A DNA stretch of 64,000 nt from Verpa conica (GCA_033030425.1 JAUFSD010000010.1:310001-374000); one strand, 5' to 3'. Shown: positions 1 to 10,589, counted from the stretch's first letter. Made by a program: numbers and translations. Notes: a model not told the origin generated them from the sequence alone.

Positions 1-747
1 GGTGATTTCGTTTTCCGTCAAAGGTAATTTGTTATTCCAGACGAATTTGACATCATACGATGAAGGATACTCGTCACTTATCACAGGCTGGAGAGTTACA
101 GTGCCACGGTCAAAGAGAGAATGCACAGACCGATCTAAGACGACAAGATTTTCAAGGCGGTTAATGCGGTCAGCGCCAATGTATCCCCACAGGGCGTCGG
201 TACGAGAGACCCCCATAAATATCTCAAGAAACTTCCAAAAGGGTTCCCGACGAGAATTCGTGTTTTGGGAAATACCGAACGGAAGTATATGAGCAACTTC
301 TAGCGAGTATTGCGATGCCTGGCGGCCAGTGATAACGCATCTATTGTCATCGCGGCGGCGACACGCGGCAGAGGCGGCTGCTGAACGAGGTGTATTGTCG
401 CCAGGCTCCGGAGAACATAACCCTGACGAGATCGGCGTGATGCCACTATGTTCACGCCGGTTTGTTGTAAATGATTTCATACCAGCCAGTGCATCCCGTG
501 CAACACGAGAGTAGACGGATCGGATTCGCGAGACATCCGCTTCAGCCTCAGTAAGAAGCTCTATTAGTTCGGGGTTGTAGCCTAGGGTAAAGAGCTCTTT
601 GACCAGGTTACGCTCTTGCGGAGTCCCTAGATAGTCAAGGCGTTCACGAAGGATCTGTTGCTGTTGTGACGTAGGAGTCGTACGTTCTGGAAGCGTTAAC
701 GAGACCTCGCGCCGGGCACTGACGAGGTGCTGGGGGTTTGTGTCCAT
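1..747 (-). CDS. HNH-nuclease-domain protein, 3' end cut by window edge
   Basis: The frame starts at an ATG (745-747) and stays open for 249 codons to base 1, so the C-terminus lies outside the window. It aligns along its whole length with the complete 345-aa protein at 61266-62303. Shared blocks include RCVITG, VAHILPFG, EPFWKFLE and a final RLENLVVLDRS...HSLFDRG block, which together form a fungal HNH_2-type metal-binding site: a Cys after the basic loop, the HI histidine, and the Asn/His pair. In the family such domains are metal-dependent nucleases or degenerate relatives. No partner is visible. The frame has no stop or frameshift and keeps every HNH residue of the other copy, so it looks functional. 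Small plus-strand frames in this stretch are shadows. The function beyond 'HNH nuclease-like' is unknown. Confidence 0.8.
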   Translation of the reverse strand, partial: MDTNPQHLVSARREVSLTLPERTTPTSQQQQILRERLDYLGTPQERNLVKELFTLGYNPELIELLTEAEADVSRIRSVYSRVARDALAGMKSFTTNRREHSGITPISSGLCSPEPGDNTPRSAAASAACRRRDDNRCVITGRQASQYSLEVAHILPFGISQNTNSRREPFWKFLEIFMGVSRTDALWGYIGADRINRLENLVVLDRSVHSLFDRGTVTLQPVISDEYPSSYDVKFVWNNKLPLTENEIT

Positions 748-881
748 GGTATTATTCAACTGATGGTGGTGTAGGTGTAGAGAGAAACATCAGTTACTAT
801 GTAGCTGAGAATAGCCTGGCAACTTGAAATTATACATTACTAAGCTAACCCTCTTACGCGCCCTATCAACGGTCTAATTTA

Positions 882-1961
882 CTATAGCTACAATATAAAT
901 AGTACATAAATAAAAACACAAATAGTACATAAAAACACTATAGTTTCCATTACCTTGAGAGAAGGAAGGAAAAGATTAATCGTCCCAGCCCCTGCCTTAG
1001 GCTTCGAAGCTTCAGTAATGACTAAAGCATTCTGTATTTCTTTCGTGATGTAATTTACATACTCTGGACAGGCCCCTACCCTCAACCAGATTGTTGCTGT
1101 GATTTCGCACCCATTAGCCGCTTTTTTGAGGCAGGACTCAATAATCTCTAGGACTACTGCTCTCTGCTCCTCTCGTACAGTCTTTACCCACTTCTCTTCA
1201 GCCTTAGTTCGCTTCCACATTTGCTCGTCCCAGGTTCTTATAACGCCTCGCATCCCTTCCACCAGCCCTCTCCACCTCCCGCCCATCTCCTTTGGTTTGG
1301 ACTCTTCATCCTCATCCTCATCCTCATCCCCCTCACCGCTGCATTCATGATAACTAGCCACTGTGAGTTTCCATTTACTCAAACCATTCATCTTCTGTAA
1401 ATGTCTCGCATGACTACACAGAGTCCTGAAGCATTCGGAAAAGATTTTCTGCACCTCTCCGTCGTAATAGATCTGTGGTCTGGCACCCTTCAATCCGGCA
1501 TTTCCCTTCTTTGCCTGGTGCTTTGGGGTTTTTTTTTGCTGGTTTTGTGAGGGGGGCTCCTTAACGATTTTGGTATCTGATGTTGGGAGTTCTTTGAGAC
1601 GAGCCAAAAGATTTGAAAGGTCGGTAGAAAGTCCCTCGAACTCTATGGGTACTAGAGTTACGGAAAAGAGCTCACCAAGTTCCCTAACTATAGATTTCTC
1701 AAGTACTGACGTAGGGATAGTAGTAAGGGATCCCCTAGGCACGAGTGTGAGGACGAAAATGAAGAGTTTCTTGAATATTGCAGGAACGACGGCAAGGGTT
1801 TTTTTGAGTAGTAGTTCCTTGGATCCGGGTACGGCGATGTCGCTACCAGAGAATTTTTTGAGTATAAGCTCCTTTAATACGGGTGCAGGAGTAATAGTAG
1901 GGAATCTCTTAGGAAGTCTTATTGAGATGAAGGCAGAGAGTACACGTGTATAGTTGCGCAT
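882..1961 (-). CDS. Hypothetical protein, 337 or 357 aa, orphan
   Basis: I do not recognise this protein. The single frame 888-1961 gives 357 aa ending in a hydrophobic segment (about residues 336-356) that would act as a tail anchor. That tail coincides with a good 66-nt intron (888-953; GTAATG...TTGTAG). If it is spliced, the protein ends right after PSLK with CTA TAG (882-887) and is soluble. The N-terminal third has degenerate repeats of a Pro-Val-Leu-Lys/Glu-Leu pattern (VLKELILKKF, SKELLLKK, VLEKSIVREL). The middle has a Gln/Lys-rich linker and an acidic run of Glu/Asp (about residue 213) followed by Trp-rich helices (WKLTV, WRGLVEGM, WDEQMWKRT), probably helical. It is transcribed in the same direction as the HNH gene below it. 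Confidence 0.5.
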
Positions 1962-2364
1962 CTCGGTCCACGAGGATGAAGGTCACTGATTTGAAACCTT
2001 TGGAGGTTGTTTGAATAGCGAAGTAGAAGCGATGCTCAAGCCTAAATAAATTTCGGACTTTACAGTCCTCTACCCCCGTCGATCTCTCATTTTTAATACG
2101 CTTGGATAGTAAAGGAAATTACGGAGACAAACTTTGTGCTCCCAATACCTTCATATACCTACATCCCTACACCTCTATATACCGCTCCGGGCTGAATATA
2201 GAGCTAGGTATGGACCAGAGGAGTATGTTCTGCTATCCCGCCAGCTAGTTCCCTTTTCTACCTTGCATTCCTAACCGCAAATTTACCTATAAGACCTTAG
2301 ATAGGCCACAAGCCAAGGGAAGTCACTTTTCTCCATCTCCCATAACTTTCGTGTACTAGCAACT
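1962..2364. other. Intergenic stretch, no feature recognised
   Basis: This AT-rich DNA lies between the divergently oriented orphan gene (minus) and the ABC transporter gene (plus), so it should hold both promoters. I see no clear TATA box, repeat or RNA gene in it. Confidence 0.4.
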
Positions 2365-4659
2365 ATGAAAAAAACCTCTCGACCGGCTATCATATCGTTA
2401 AAACGACTCAAGGGTACTCACGTTTATCAGTGGTTTCTAGATCGTAACCCATTGAAAAGGCTCGAATACCTCACTGTAAGCCACCCTCACTGTTTTACTT
2501 TTCTTTGTCAACAGAGTTAATCAAAACTATAGTTTATCTTGCAATACGCTTTACAGGTTAACTGGTTACACGTCGTATTGCTTCTTATATGCGTGATCTT
2601 GCGGCGTGTATTTTTGATCTTGCATATGCACCAACAACAAGATCTAATGGACAGCTGGGGTGGAGAGAATACGAAATTCCAGGCTCTGATTTACATTTTC
2701 TGCACTTTCATGCTTTCGAATTCGGGTATTTCCCGGGTGGAAAAAAAGTTACGGCTATCGATCTCCCGGTCAATAGATCTTTCTACAAGTACAGCAGTAT
2801 ACGATCACGCTATGAAACTTCCCTGGGAGCTTCATGATGAAAAAACAACTACCAATGCTATAGAAATGATTAATAATGGGTACTATATAAGCTCGTTACT
2901 CTTAACAATTGGGACATCATTAATTCCTATGCTTATCGATCTTTTTACTACGGGGGTATACTTCTACACGTTCAGCCTAAAAATACCCCTTGCCCTGCTA
3001 TTCCTTAGCGCCGTACATCTAGCTACCGCTCTAAGACCAGGAGCTCTAGGAGAGAACAGAAGGCGAATAGCTAAAAGTGCAAAGGTAAGTCGTTCCTCAA
3101 TAGCTTTTACTCTACTGGCTAACAGATATTCCTTATTAGCAATCAATAAAGGTGAATCAGATCACTAAAGAAATTTTATCTAATTGGTCATTAGTAAATG
3201 TCCGAAAGGCTACCCATGATTTATACAGAATAAGCGCTAACGGATGAGTGAAAGGAGTTCAGTATTCAAACAATTTCGGAAATGAGCGTAGCCTCTTTTT
3301 AAAAGGTATGATGCTACCTACTTTACACCCTTTCTTTATTCATCTTTGGTTTTTTAATTTTGAAATTGTGTTCTAGTCAGAGAAGAACGTGATCTATTAG
3401 AAAGTAACTGGGAAGAAATGGAAACCAGATCAAGCACTGAGCAAGATCTCATCTCCCAATTTGGTTATTTTTTGCTTGTTTGCATCATGGAAGATGCTCC
3501 TATTGGCCTTTTTATCTCAGTCAAACTTCATTGGGGGGCTCTTTCCGATAATCTGGCATACTTCATCTATTTCCCTCGCCGCTTACAGCACTCCAATCTC
3601 CGCATAGAGGAGATCGCGAAGTTCTTACAAAGCAATTCACCTATTACTGATAGCTCACAAAAGAAGGATCTTCAAATAACGGAAGGAAAGATTGTGTTCC
3701 AAGACGTTATACATCCCTTTGGGGGCGGGCGTATGAATTTTGTGGTGCGAGGGGGGTCTACTGTTGCCCTTGTTGGGAGTTCGGGGTCTCGAAAGACAAC
3801 ATGCTGGAATTTACTAGTCGGGAATCTTGATTCTGATGGGTGCATCATGATTGACGGGCAGTCAATTAAAGAAGTTAAACCGAGTAGTCTATTGAGTAGA
3901 ATTGGCATAGTCGATCAGGTACGTATCTCATCCCCCCACTAATCTTTCACTAGCCAGTATAACTGAACTATGGCAACTAGAATCCAAAGTTTTTCTCCAG
4001 CCGTACAATCATGGAAAACCTACTATACAACGCAGATGAAACCGTGGTTACAGAGGGTGGTGAGCTATGGTCCCCCCAAAAGGTGGTACAGCTGTACATA
4101 TTCTAAATATGCACATATAGATGCCCGTAAAGCTTGTGAAAAAGTAGGCATCCACAAAAAGATTGAAAGTCTTCCTCTCGGATATTATACTGTTTATAGT
4201 GAAGCAAAAACCTCTCCTGGTGAAAGTCAAAGGGTACGTTATTGACAGAGTACTGTGATATGATAATGCTAACTAATTGTATAGTTAGCAATTGCGAGGT
4301 TGATACTTAAAGTTGATCCGGCAATCATTGTATTAGATGAGGCCACTAGCCATGTGGACCCGGAGAGTGGGAATCAGATTCAATGTGCTATCAAAAAAGA
4401 ATTCAGCAAGTGCACAAAACTTATAGTTACTCATCGTCTTTCAACGATCATGGATGCCGACCTCATCCTTGTAATTCACGAAGGAAAGATATTTGAGAAG
4501 GGCACCCATGCAGAATTAATGTCGAATAGGGGTAAGTATTATAACAATCTTTTGTTAGAATTAGGATCCGGGGGTCAGGGGAAGAAGGGAAGGAAGGGAA
4601 GGAAGGGAGGGAAGGGAAGGGAAGGAAGGACGGGAAGGGGGATTGAGGAAGGGACGTAG
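2365..4659 (+). pseudogene. HMT1-like half-size ABC transporter, decayed
   Basis: The proposed structure is exon 2365-2475, intron 2476-2532, exon 2533-3084, intron 3085-3139, a damaged exon from 3140, an exon 3377-3918, then 3981-4059, 4121-4233 and 4285-4659; all the later joins keep phase. The first part encodes membrane helices and the HMT1-type segment before the second helix pair (VYDHAMKLPWELHD). The second encodes the nucleotide-binding domain: Walker A at about 3773, Q-loop IGIVDQ at the end of the 3918 exon, the signature region SPGESQR before 4233, Walker B IIVLDEATS at about 4323, and H-loop VTHRLST. Family members export or sequester metal- or glutathione-conjugates at the vacuolar membrane. 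Defects: an in-frame TGA at 3245-3247, no phase-consistent join across 3248-3376, Walker A reading GSSGSRKTT (the invariant Gly before Lys is Arg), and a weak signature. The C-terminus runs into a purine repeat. It is most likely a pseudogene. Confidence 0.7.
4562..4659 (+). repeat. Purine-rich GGGAAG-type simple repeat
   Basis: A degenerate GGGAAG/GAAGGA tract is translated in frame as a Gly/Lys/Arg tail at the end of the ABC transporter frame. Expansion of this repeat has probably replaced the native C-terminus. Confidence 0.7.
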
Positions 4660-5527
4660 TTAATGTGGATAAAGTTTCAGAAGTCAATAATTAACAATCT
4701 ATATTCTGGTCTCCCTAGCAGATGAGGACTTTTATTTATTATCTCCTTATTTCAATCATGTTTTCATTCAGTTTATCAGGTACAAAGAACCTAGTAGACG
4801 AGAAGTGTCGCCTAAAATTATATATATACGTAGTTATTTACCATATGTAGCAAAGCTTTCTAGACAGTACTATAGATTATAAATGTGTGTATTTCTCGTG
4901 AATTCTAGGGCGGACAAAAAGATCAAAGGAAAGCGTCCTAGTAGCTACCATATTTTAGTCAATCCACTAAAGTTATAACTATCTATAACACAGGTTTTTT
5001 CACCAAACCTTGTGACTAAACGTTGGGAGAGATAAGGCGGAGCACACTAAGGACACACTAGCTAAGAAATTTACTGATTACTCTCTATTGTATTAAATAC
5101 TTTAGAAAAATATGCCCTCCTGTGCTTTCATCTATAGAATTTTAAGTGGGCCTCTGTGAATATAGGCGCTTTCATATCGCTAGACCCCCAACCACATTAC
5201 GTATTACATATAGATTCTAATCTCGCCAGAGATCGACCTAAGGGTAGCTATTTGAAGGCCCCCCCGTACGCGCGAGGTAATCTAAATTATAGGCATGGTA
5301 TCCGAAAGCGCCCCCCCCCCAAAAAAAAAAAAAAAAAAAATCCAGGTACAAGGAAGCATCAGAGGTGGCGATAGTAGTTCCTAAATGGGGCCTGTGTGGA
5401 TATAAGCGCTTTCGTATCACTAAGGCCCCAGCCGCGTTACTCTCAACCCCCAATCCCCGCTAGAGAAGCTCGAGAAGCATGCATAGTAACTTTTGTGGGA
5501 ACCGTACGAGGTAACCTAAATTAAGTA
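4660..5527. repeat. Gene-free stretch with a diverged direct repeat
   Basis: Two related segments of about 140-150 bp lie head to tail (about 5149-5294 and 5386-5525). They share the order GGCCTnTGTG, ATAnGCGCTTTC, ATATCnCTA, GTACG(CGC)GAGGTAA and CTAAATTA. Between them is a run of C followed directly by about 20 A (about 5311-5340). 4660-5148 shows nothing recognisable. There is no credible coding frame. Confidence 0.45.
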
Positions 5528-5639
5528 TACTAGCGATGCCGATAGATCAGCCCGTCATGTGATTTATCTTCGGTGAGAAAGATAATCTCACCACCAAAGA
5601 TAAATCACATGACGGGCTGATCTATCAGCATCGCTAGTA
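5528..5639. mobile_element. Hairpin element with 43-bp arms (MITE-like)
   Basis: The arms 5528-5570 and 5597-5639 are inverted copies with one mismatch, so transcribed RNA or single-stranded DNA would fold into a near-perfect stem. The 26-nt loop contains its own small stem (GGTGAG at 5572-5577 with CTCACC at 5587-5592). Both outer ends read TACTAGCG. A diverged single arm of the same length lies at 21416-21458, which shows the sequence is dispersed. No coding capacity. Confidence 0.75.
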
Positions 5640-5825
5640 GCTATAGCACCGAAAGAAAGTGCCACCAAAATGATATGCCCCCACGCTCGGCCTGGTACGA
5701 AACCCTAGGTGAGCTCAGTTTTCTAACGGGAGGATCATCGTGTTTTAGGTGAGTCTTTTCAGGGCGCTTTTGACGGGTGGATATTGGCTTAATTCCGGAA
5801 AGCTCCGCTTCCCAATCAATAAACC

Positions 5826-6560
5826 TTGGCCCAAGCCGGCCAGAACCAGAGTAGTTCCGAAGGTGGTGGTGCGGAAGTCCCGGAGGTGGTAGCCCCAGAG
5901 GTGGTAGCCCTGGAGGGAGGCAAAGTGACGTGGAGTGGCGGGAGTAGCACCAAAAGTAGCATGGTATCCCTAGGTGGTAGCCTTGGAAAGTGGTTGCGGC
6001 ACGGAAATTGGTGCGGAAGTCCCGGAGATGGTAGCCCCAGAGATGGTAGCCCCAGAGGTGGTAGCCCTGGAGGGAGGCAAAGTGACGTGGAGTGGCGGGA
6101 GTAGCACCGAAAGTAGCATGGTATCCCTAGGTGGTAGCCTTGGAAAGTTGTTGCAGCACGGAAATTGATCTGGTAGCCCTAGACGTGGCGGCCCCATAAA
6201 ATGGCTGCAGCGTGGAAAGCGGCGCCGAGACCCCGCTCCGATAGCGCTAAGAGTTGAGTGGAAGCCCCAAGTGTGGTAGCCCTGGAAAGAGGTGACGTGG
6301 CAGTGGTGTGGTAGCCCTGGGGATGGTAGCCATGGTAGATGGTCTAGTCCCTAGGGACCAGGGTTAGCGAGCATGATCAGTGATCTTCTGACAGCCCGTG
6401 CATTAACCTACCTGAAACCGTAACACGGAACGCGGCAGCCCCGAGAGTTATGTGGTATCCCCAGAGGTGGTAGCCCCAGAAAGTGGTTGTAGCGGGGAAA
6501 GCGGCAGCCCGGAAAGTGGTGTGGTAGCCCCGGAGGTGGCAGCCTCAGGAGGCACTCATA
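5826..6560. repeat. GGTGGTAGCCC-rich satellite with 142/157-bp units
   Basis: Two long tandem units (5869-6010 and 6011-6167) are nearly identical. The second has one extra 15-bp GATGGTAGCC-type subunit. Further degenerate subunits (GGTAGCC, GGAAAGTGG) continue to about 6560. Short frames here are only repeat translation. The same subunit vocabulary appears in reverse complement at 28104-28307. Confidence 0.75.
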
Positions 6561-6852
6561 TGCATTGGCCTTGCTTATAAGTCTAAATTTCTCAGCCTTG
6601 TCTACGTACAGCGCGAGCATGAGATCCTACAGCATGCACCCAAAGATGGCAAATAACACTTATACATATGCTTCCTGTTACGCGTATAACGAAATCACGT
6701 AAGTTAGCCCGGAAGATCACTTGATGAATTGAAATCAGACCTAGTCATTAACTATATCAAACAGAGGTTATATCCTAAATAGTACAGATTACGAATATTA
6801 TCTAACGCCACAGAGTTACGTGGCATTTTTCGAACATTCATCTGCTCATGAT

Positions 6853-7292
6853 ATGATCGATTATTCAACAATCCCATTTGACGAAGACCACCTCCCTGAC
6901 ATTATAGATAGATATTTTTTCTGGCGGAATAATGATAAGTCAGTATAGTACGTCAATATTAGCTTTACACGCGGTTACTAATTCTGTTTTTGTAGGGACT
7001 CTGCTCTTAGCGTGTTGAATTATGCAGATATCGAGTCTGATATGGAACGAAGGTGCTCAATTGCGTACAAGCGCGTGTTAGCTGAGAAAAAGTATGTAAA
7101 TTGCCTTACCAACCACAAGACCTGTCCTTATACATATCTTTTAGGGATGGTGATTGCGCTTGCAGTTACGATTCCGACAGTGAATATGATTCTGAAGATG
7201 ACACCGAGCTTGGGATCGAATATCAATTTGAAGATGACACCGAGCTTGAGATCGAATATCAGTTTGAAGGTCTTTCGCTAAATAAGACCTAG
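6853..7292 (+). CDS. Small acidic protein, 109 aa, three exons, unknown function
   Basis: Exons are 6853-6938, 6996-7091 and 7145-7292. Introns are 6939-6995 (GTCAGT...TTGTAG, branch TTACTAAT) and 7092-7144 (GTATGT...TTTTAG). The joins give an uninterrupted 109-aa protein. An alternative first intron using GTACGT and the CTCTTAG acceptor also keeps frame. The N-terminal half is a mixed helix with SDMERR. The C-terminal half is strongly acidic (SDSEYDSEDD) and contains a 12-aa tandem duplication EDDTEL(G/E)IEYQF from a 36-bp DNA repeat (first unit 7194-7229). There is no signal peptide or membrane segment. I do not recognise the family. The matched splice phases favour a real gene, but a small orphan of this kind needs transcript support. 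Confidence 0.5.
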
Positions 7293-8044
7293 ATCTTCTT
7301 TGCTTTTCATTCTTCAGTTCATTAAATGTATTCTTCTGTAGTTTTCTTGTATTATGGTAGCGTAGGTAGTTGGGACGGTTTCTTTTCGAGCACAAGCCAA
7401 TATTTTCATGGATTGTAATAATAGAACTACTAGTTCACACCTATAATTAAACAACCACACGTAAGAGTGTTTATCTCACCATGAATTACTTAATAATTCA
7501 CATGAGTCATGTATAAATACCTCACACAAGCCCACAAGGGTATCATTTGTTATATATAGTTAAGAATCACTCTATTTTCTTTACAACGTCCACCTATTTT
7601 GTCTCCTCTTCTTTTGTCCGGCTAGAATAAGAGTTGGGGATAACAAAACTGGTTGGAGGTTTATGTAGTTGCTAATGGAGCATTGATGCCACCCGAAGGG
7701 ATACTAAAGGTATCTGGAATTTTGGTGTCGGAGGTACGGGAAGTGCCAGGCCCATCGGCCGCAGACCCCCCCCCCCCCCAAGCCCGTAGGTCAATGCCGT
7801 CTGTAGAGTTCTAGGTCGACTACTGAATGTACCTAGACTTCTCTAAATATCCTTCGATCTCTACACGATTGATACTAGTAATACTTTGGGGGTGGTGTAT
7901 GGAGAGGCACGATCCTTAGCGCTACGTCTCTAACAGACCTTTTCCCGCTAGAAATAGTGATCTTTTACTTTTAAGTTTGTTTTAATTGCTAAAACACATT
8001 TACTGATAATAATACGAGCGCGTTATCATGCACGCCCCCCTTAA
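7293..8044. other. Intergenic stretch, a C-run only
   Basis: AT-rich and non-coding. The only notable feature is a run of about 12 C near 7767. Nothing else recognised. Confidence 0.4.
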
Positions 8045-8844
8045 TTACAAAAAATAATTGTTCACCTCATCCGCATGTTCAACCGCAAAAACAATATTTT
8101 CGAATAAACCATAGAACTCACCATAAAGTAATTGAATCCACAGCGGTACACCTCAGTGGTGGGTACTCCAAACATTCCCAGAACGAGATTTATATGCCCG
8201 TAGTATACCGCAGCCTGTAATATCGTCCTCATCTTGCTACGCTGGAGTTCCCTATGTCTGGGGAGACTATAACGCCCCTGAGAATTGGTAATTGGACTTT
8301 CAACTGGAGCTGCAGAGACTACAGAAATAACCGTCAGGTTTTCTGATATTTTGTAGTCCTCAACCGGGACCCTCCGGAAAACAACGACCGTAGGCGAGTA
8401 TACAACACTAACATCCGCCGCTTGGTCGGAGGTAAGGAGTGCAAGATTTGTCCTTATGGTGAACTCTGCCTCCTCATCCTTGAACATTTTACCTTGCTCT
8501 ATGGTACTAACACCCCTAAGTTGATCTCTGATTGTACTGTCGCTTTTTTTGAGAAGAAGAACTCTGTTTGTCACCCCATCTTTCCAGGTATAGTCCTTAA
8601 ACGAATAGTTCTGCCAGTCGGTAGCGACGTCGATTGGATCTCCCTCGAATACTGCTATACGGGTCCTCCGCCCCTTATACGGAGGGGGAGGTAGTGAATC
8701 GGTAAGTTCAACGCAATACAACAAGGGAGGTTGATCGGTAAGTTCAACGCAATACGACGTGGGCTCGGTCCCAGAATCGGAGGTGACCACTGGTACTAGC
8801 ACCTTGTTTTCACAAACTGCCTGGGTTTGGAATGATCGTGACAT
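8045..8844 (-). pseudogene. Truncated, frameshifted TIGR02452/PARG-like protein
   Basis: The main frame runs 8844 to 8062 (260 aa). Its second half follows the microbial-type poly(ADP-ribose) glycohydrolase-like family (TIGR02452, DUF2263): YSPTVVVFR, LTVISVVSAAP, the KMRTILQAA helix and GHINLVLGMFG. Past 8124 the family pattern continues in another frame (GEFYGLFENIVFAVEHAD) and stops at 8045, so there is a 1-nt frameshift near 8120-8124. The family's catalytic Gly-rich loop followed by Gln-Glu-Glu is absent. The N-terminal part is unrelated and includes a short duplication YCVELTD. The family's usual GCGAF loop has also been lost after VLGMFG. It probably has no hydrolase activity and may be a relic. 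Confidence 0.55.
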
Positions 8845-9173
8845 CTCGATTTAAGATCCTTTGAAGTTGGTTGTTGGAGCTGTTTTTGCCTAGGCTACCA
8901 GTTAAATTCACATACTAGAATAAAATCAGTCCCAGTTGCGGGGAATACCTAGCGGAGTTGTATCTTTAATATAAACTGTTATTTGATAGAGAGGCTTCGT
9001 AAGTACTCTCAGGTCATAAGGTATTAAAATATGACTAGATTGGTGTCTATGTGGGTATTCAGAGTATAAATAAAGGAATACAGAAAAGTTCCTCAATTTT
9101 TTAATGCTGGGGCTGAGACGTTTGTATTGCGCATGCCAGTGCACACTATCCCGATTAATCTTGGGGGCACAAA
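8845..9173. other. Intergenic stretch, nothing recognised
   Basis: Upstream flank of the PARG-like relic. Overlapping minus-strand frames here show no family pattern and run into the neighbouring foldback repeat. Confidence 0.35.
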
Positions 9174-10240
9174 TAACGTAGTTGACCGGGAAGCGAGGAG
9201 GACTGGGAAGCGAGGCGACAACCACACCACCCAATTTGGCGAATTTGTATGAAGAGATGAAAAATACATCTCTACAGTTCTCACTACAAAATTAATACAA
9301 AAAAATTATTGAAATATAGTTATCTGCCCAAATTCTCTACAGGATTCAGAGTATTTAACCATGAAGGATAATATTAAGTTTATGTGGAGGTAAAGGTGTA
9401 TATGTTCTGGCCCGTTCAGGGGACGCTGCCTATCGGGGGGACGTCCCCTGAACGGGCCGGCCTGTTGGAGGGATATCCCCCCAATGGGCTACCTGTTGGG
9501 GGGATATCCCTCCAATGGGTAGCTATAAATCAGTTTTATAGGGCATCCCCTCAATGGGCTACCCATTGGAGGGACACACTGCATCCCCTGAACAGGTAGA
9601 CAGCTATTTTACTCTATTAAATCCTATTTTACTCAAGTACATCGCTTATAAAGCACCCATATCTATCAGATAACATATAACTATTATTTACTACTAAAAA
9701 GCGCCCACAATATAAAAATCCCTAGAGACAACAATGCATGGTATAAAATCACAAAAAATCTTAAAATAATCTCAGGATAGGCTGATATTTCTCTGACTAC
9801 TCACTTAATTTATTTAGGATTTCCTGTATTAATTGAGCTATGATTTATCACCTACCCATATGGGGGACACTGGTATCCCTCCAACAGGTAACCCATTCAG
9901 GGGATGCCTACCTGTCCGCTCCCAGGCTGGCCCGTTCAGGGGACGTCCCCCCGATAGGCAGGTCCCCCCAACGGGCCAGAACATATACATTATCCCCATA
10001 TAAACTTTTCTATGGATAAAGTGTAGAGTTTTATATATTTCACAATACTCTGGCTAAAAATGACTAAATATTAGTCTTATTTTAATTAGAGGTAAGTTAG
10101 AGTAATAAAATATTATATAAAGGTTTGTAAGAATATTCTCAATTTTTTTGGTAATGTTCTGTGTTGTTAGTTGGGCGATTTTTGGTGGGTTTTTGTTGCC
10201 TCGCTTCCCGGTCCTCCTCGCTTCCCGGTCAACTACGTTA
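9174..10240. mobile_element. 1.07-kb foldback element with long terminal inverted repeats
   Basis: The outer ends are inverted copies beginning TAACGTAGTTGACC (9174 onward; complement ending 10240) and contain two GGGAAGCGAGG boxes on each side. A second, inner inverted pair begins GTTTATGTGG at 9378 and ends at about 10005. It holds GCCCGTTCAGGGG boxes and short palindromes such as GGGACGTCCCC. The DNA between outer and inner repeats is also inverted but diverged. There is no transposase frame, so this is a non-autonomous MITE- or foldback-type element. Flanking duplications are unclear. Confidence 0.65.
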
Positions 10241-10584
10241 ATGAGTATTTAAGGGAATATGACAAGTTTAGACTAATTAATGACACCAACTTTCCTCTAT
10301 ATTTTATCCAATGAATTAAGCGTACAACAACCTCTCTCATCGTACATAATTATAAAATCGCAATAACATCGTTAGAACAACCACTTCAATACCATCCAGC
10401 TAGCTCACAGTGAAATAGTGGAAATCAAGTTTTGTTAACCCTCGTCTTGTGCCGTCGCCGCAATACATCTTTCACAAACCAGGGCTCCCCCCTGCGGGCA
10501 TCTGGAAATTCCCTACGAACATCGCTTGTCAGTTTAGCAATTGCAGTTTCGCGTGCAATATCATTCGCAGGCGATGTGAAATTA

Positions 10585-10589
10585 TCAAT
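10585..10589. repeat. 5-bp target-site duplication TCAAT (left)
   Basis: TCAAT directly before the left LTR matches TCAAT at 17114-17118 directly after the right LTR, which is the integrase signature of gypsy element 1. Confidence 0.9.

Noticed and set aside
2..292. Plus-strand frame at the left edge
   Set aside because: It lies antisense to the open HNH frame, which matches the complete paralog at 61266-62303.
8926..9284. Overlapping minus-strand frames upstream of the PARG-like relic
   Set aside because: They extend into the terminal repeat of the foldback element and show no family pattern.
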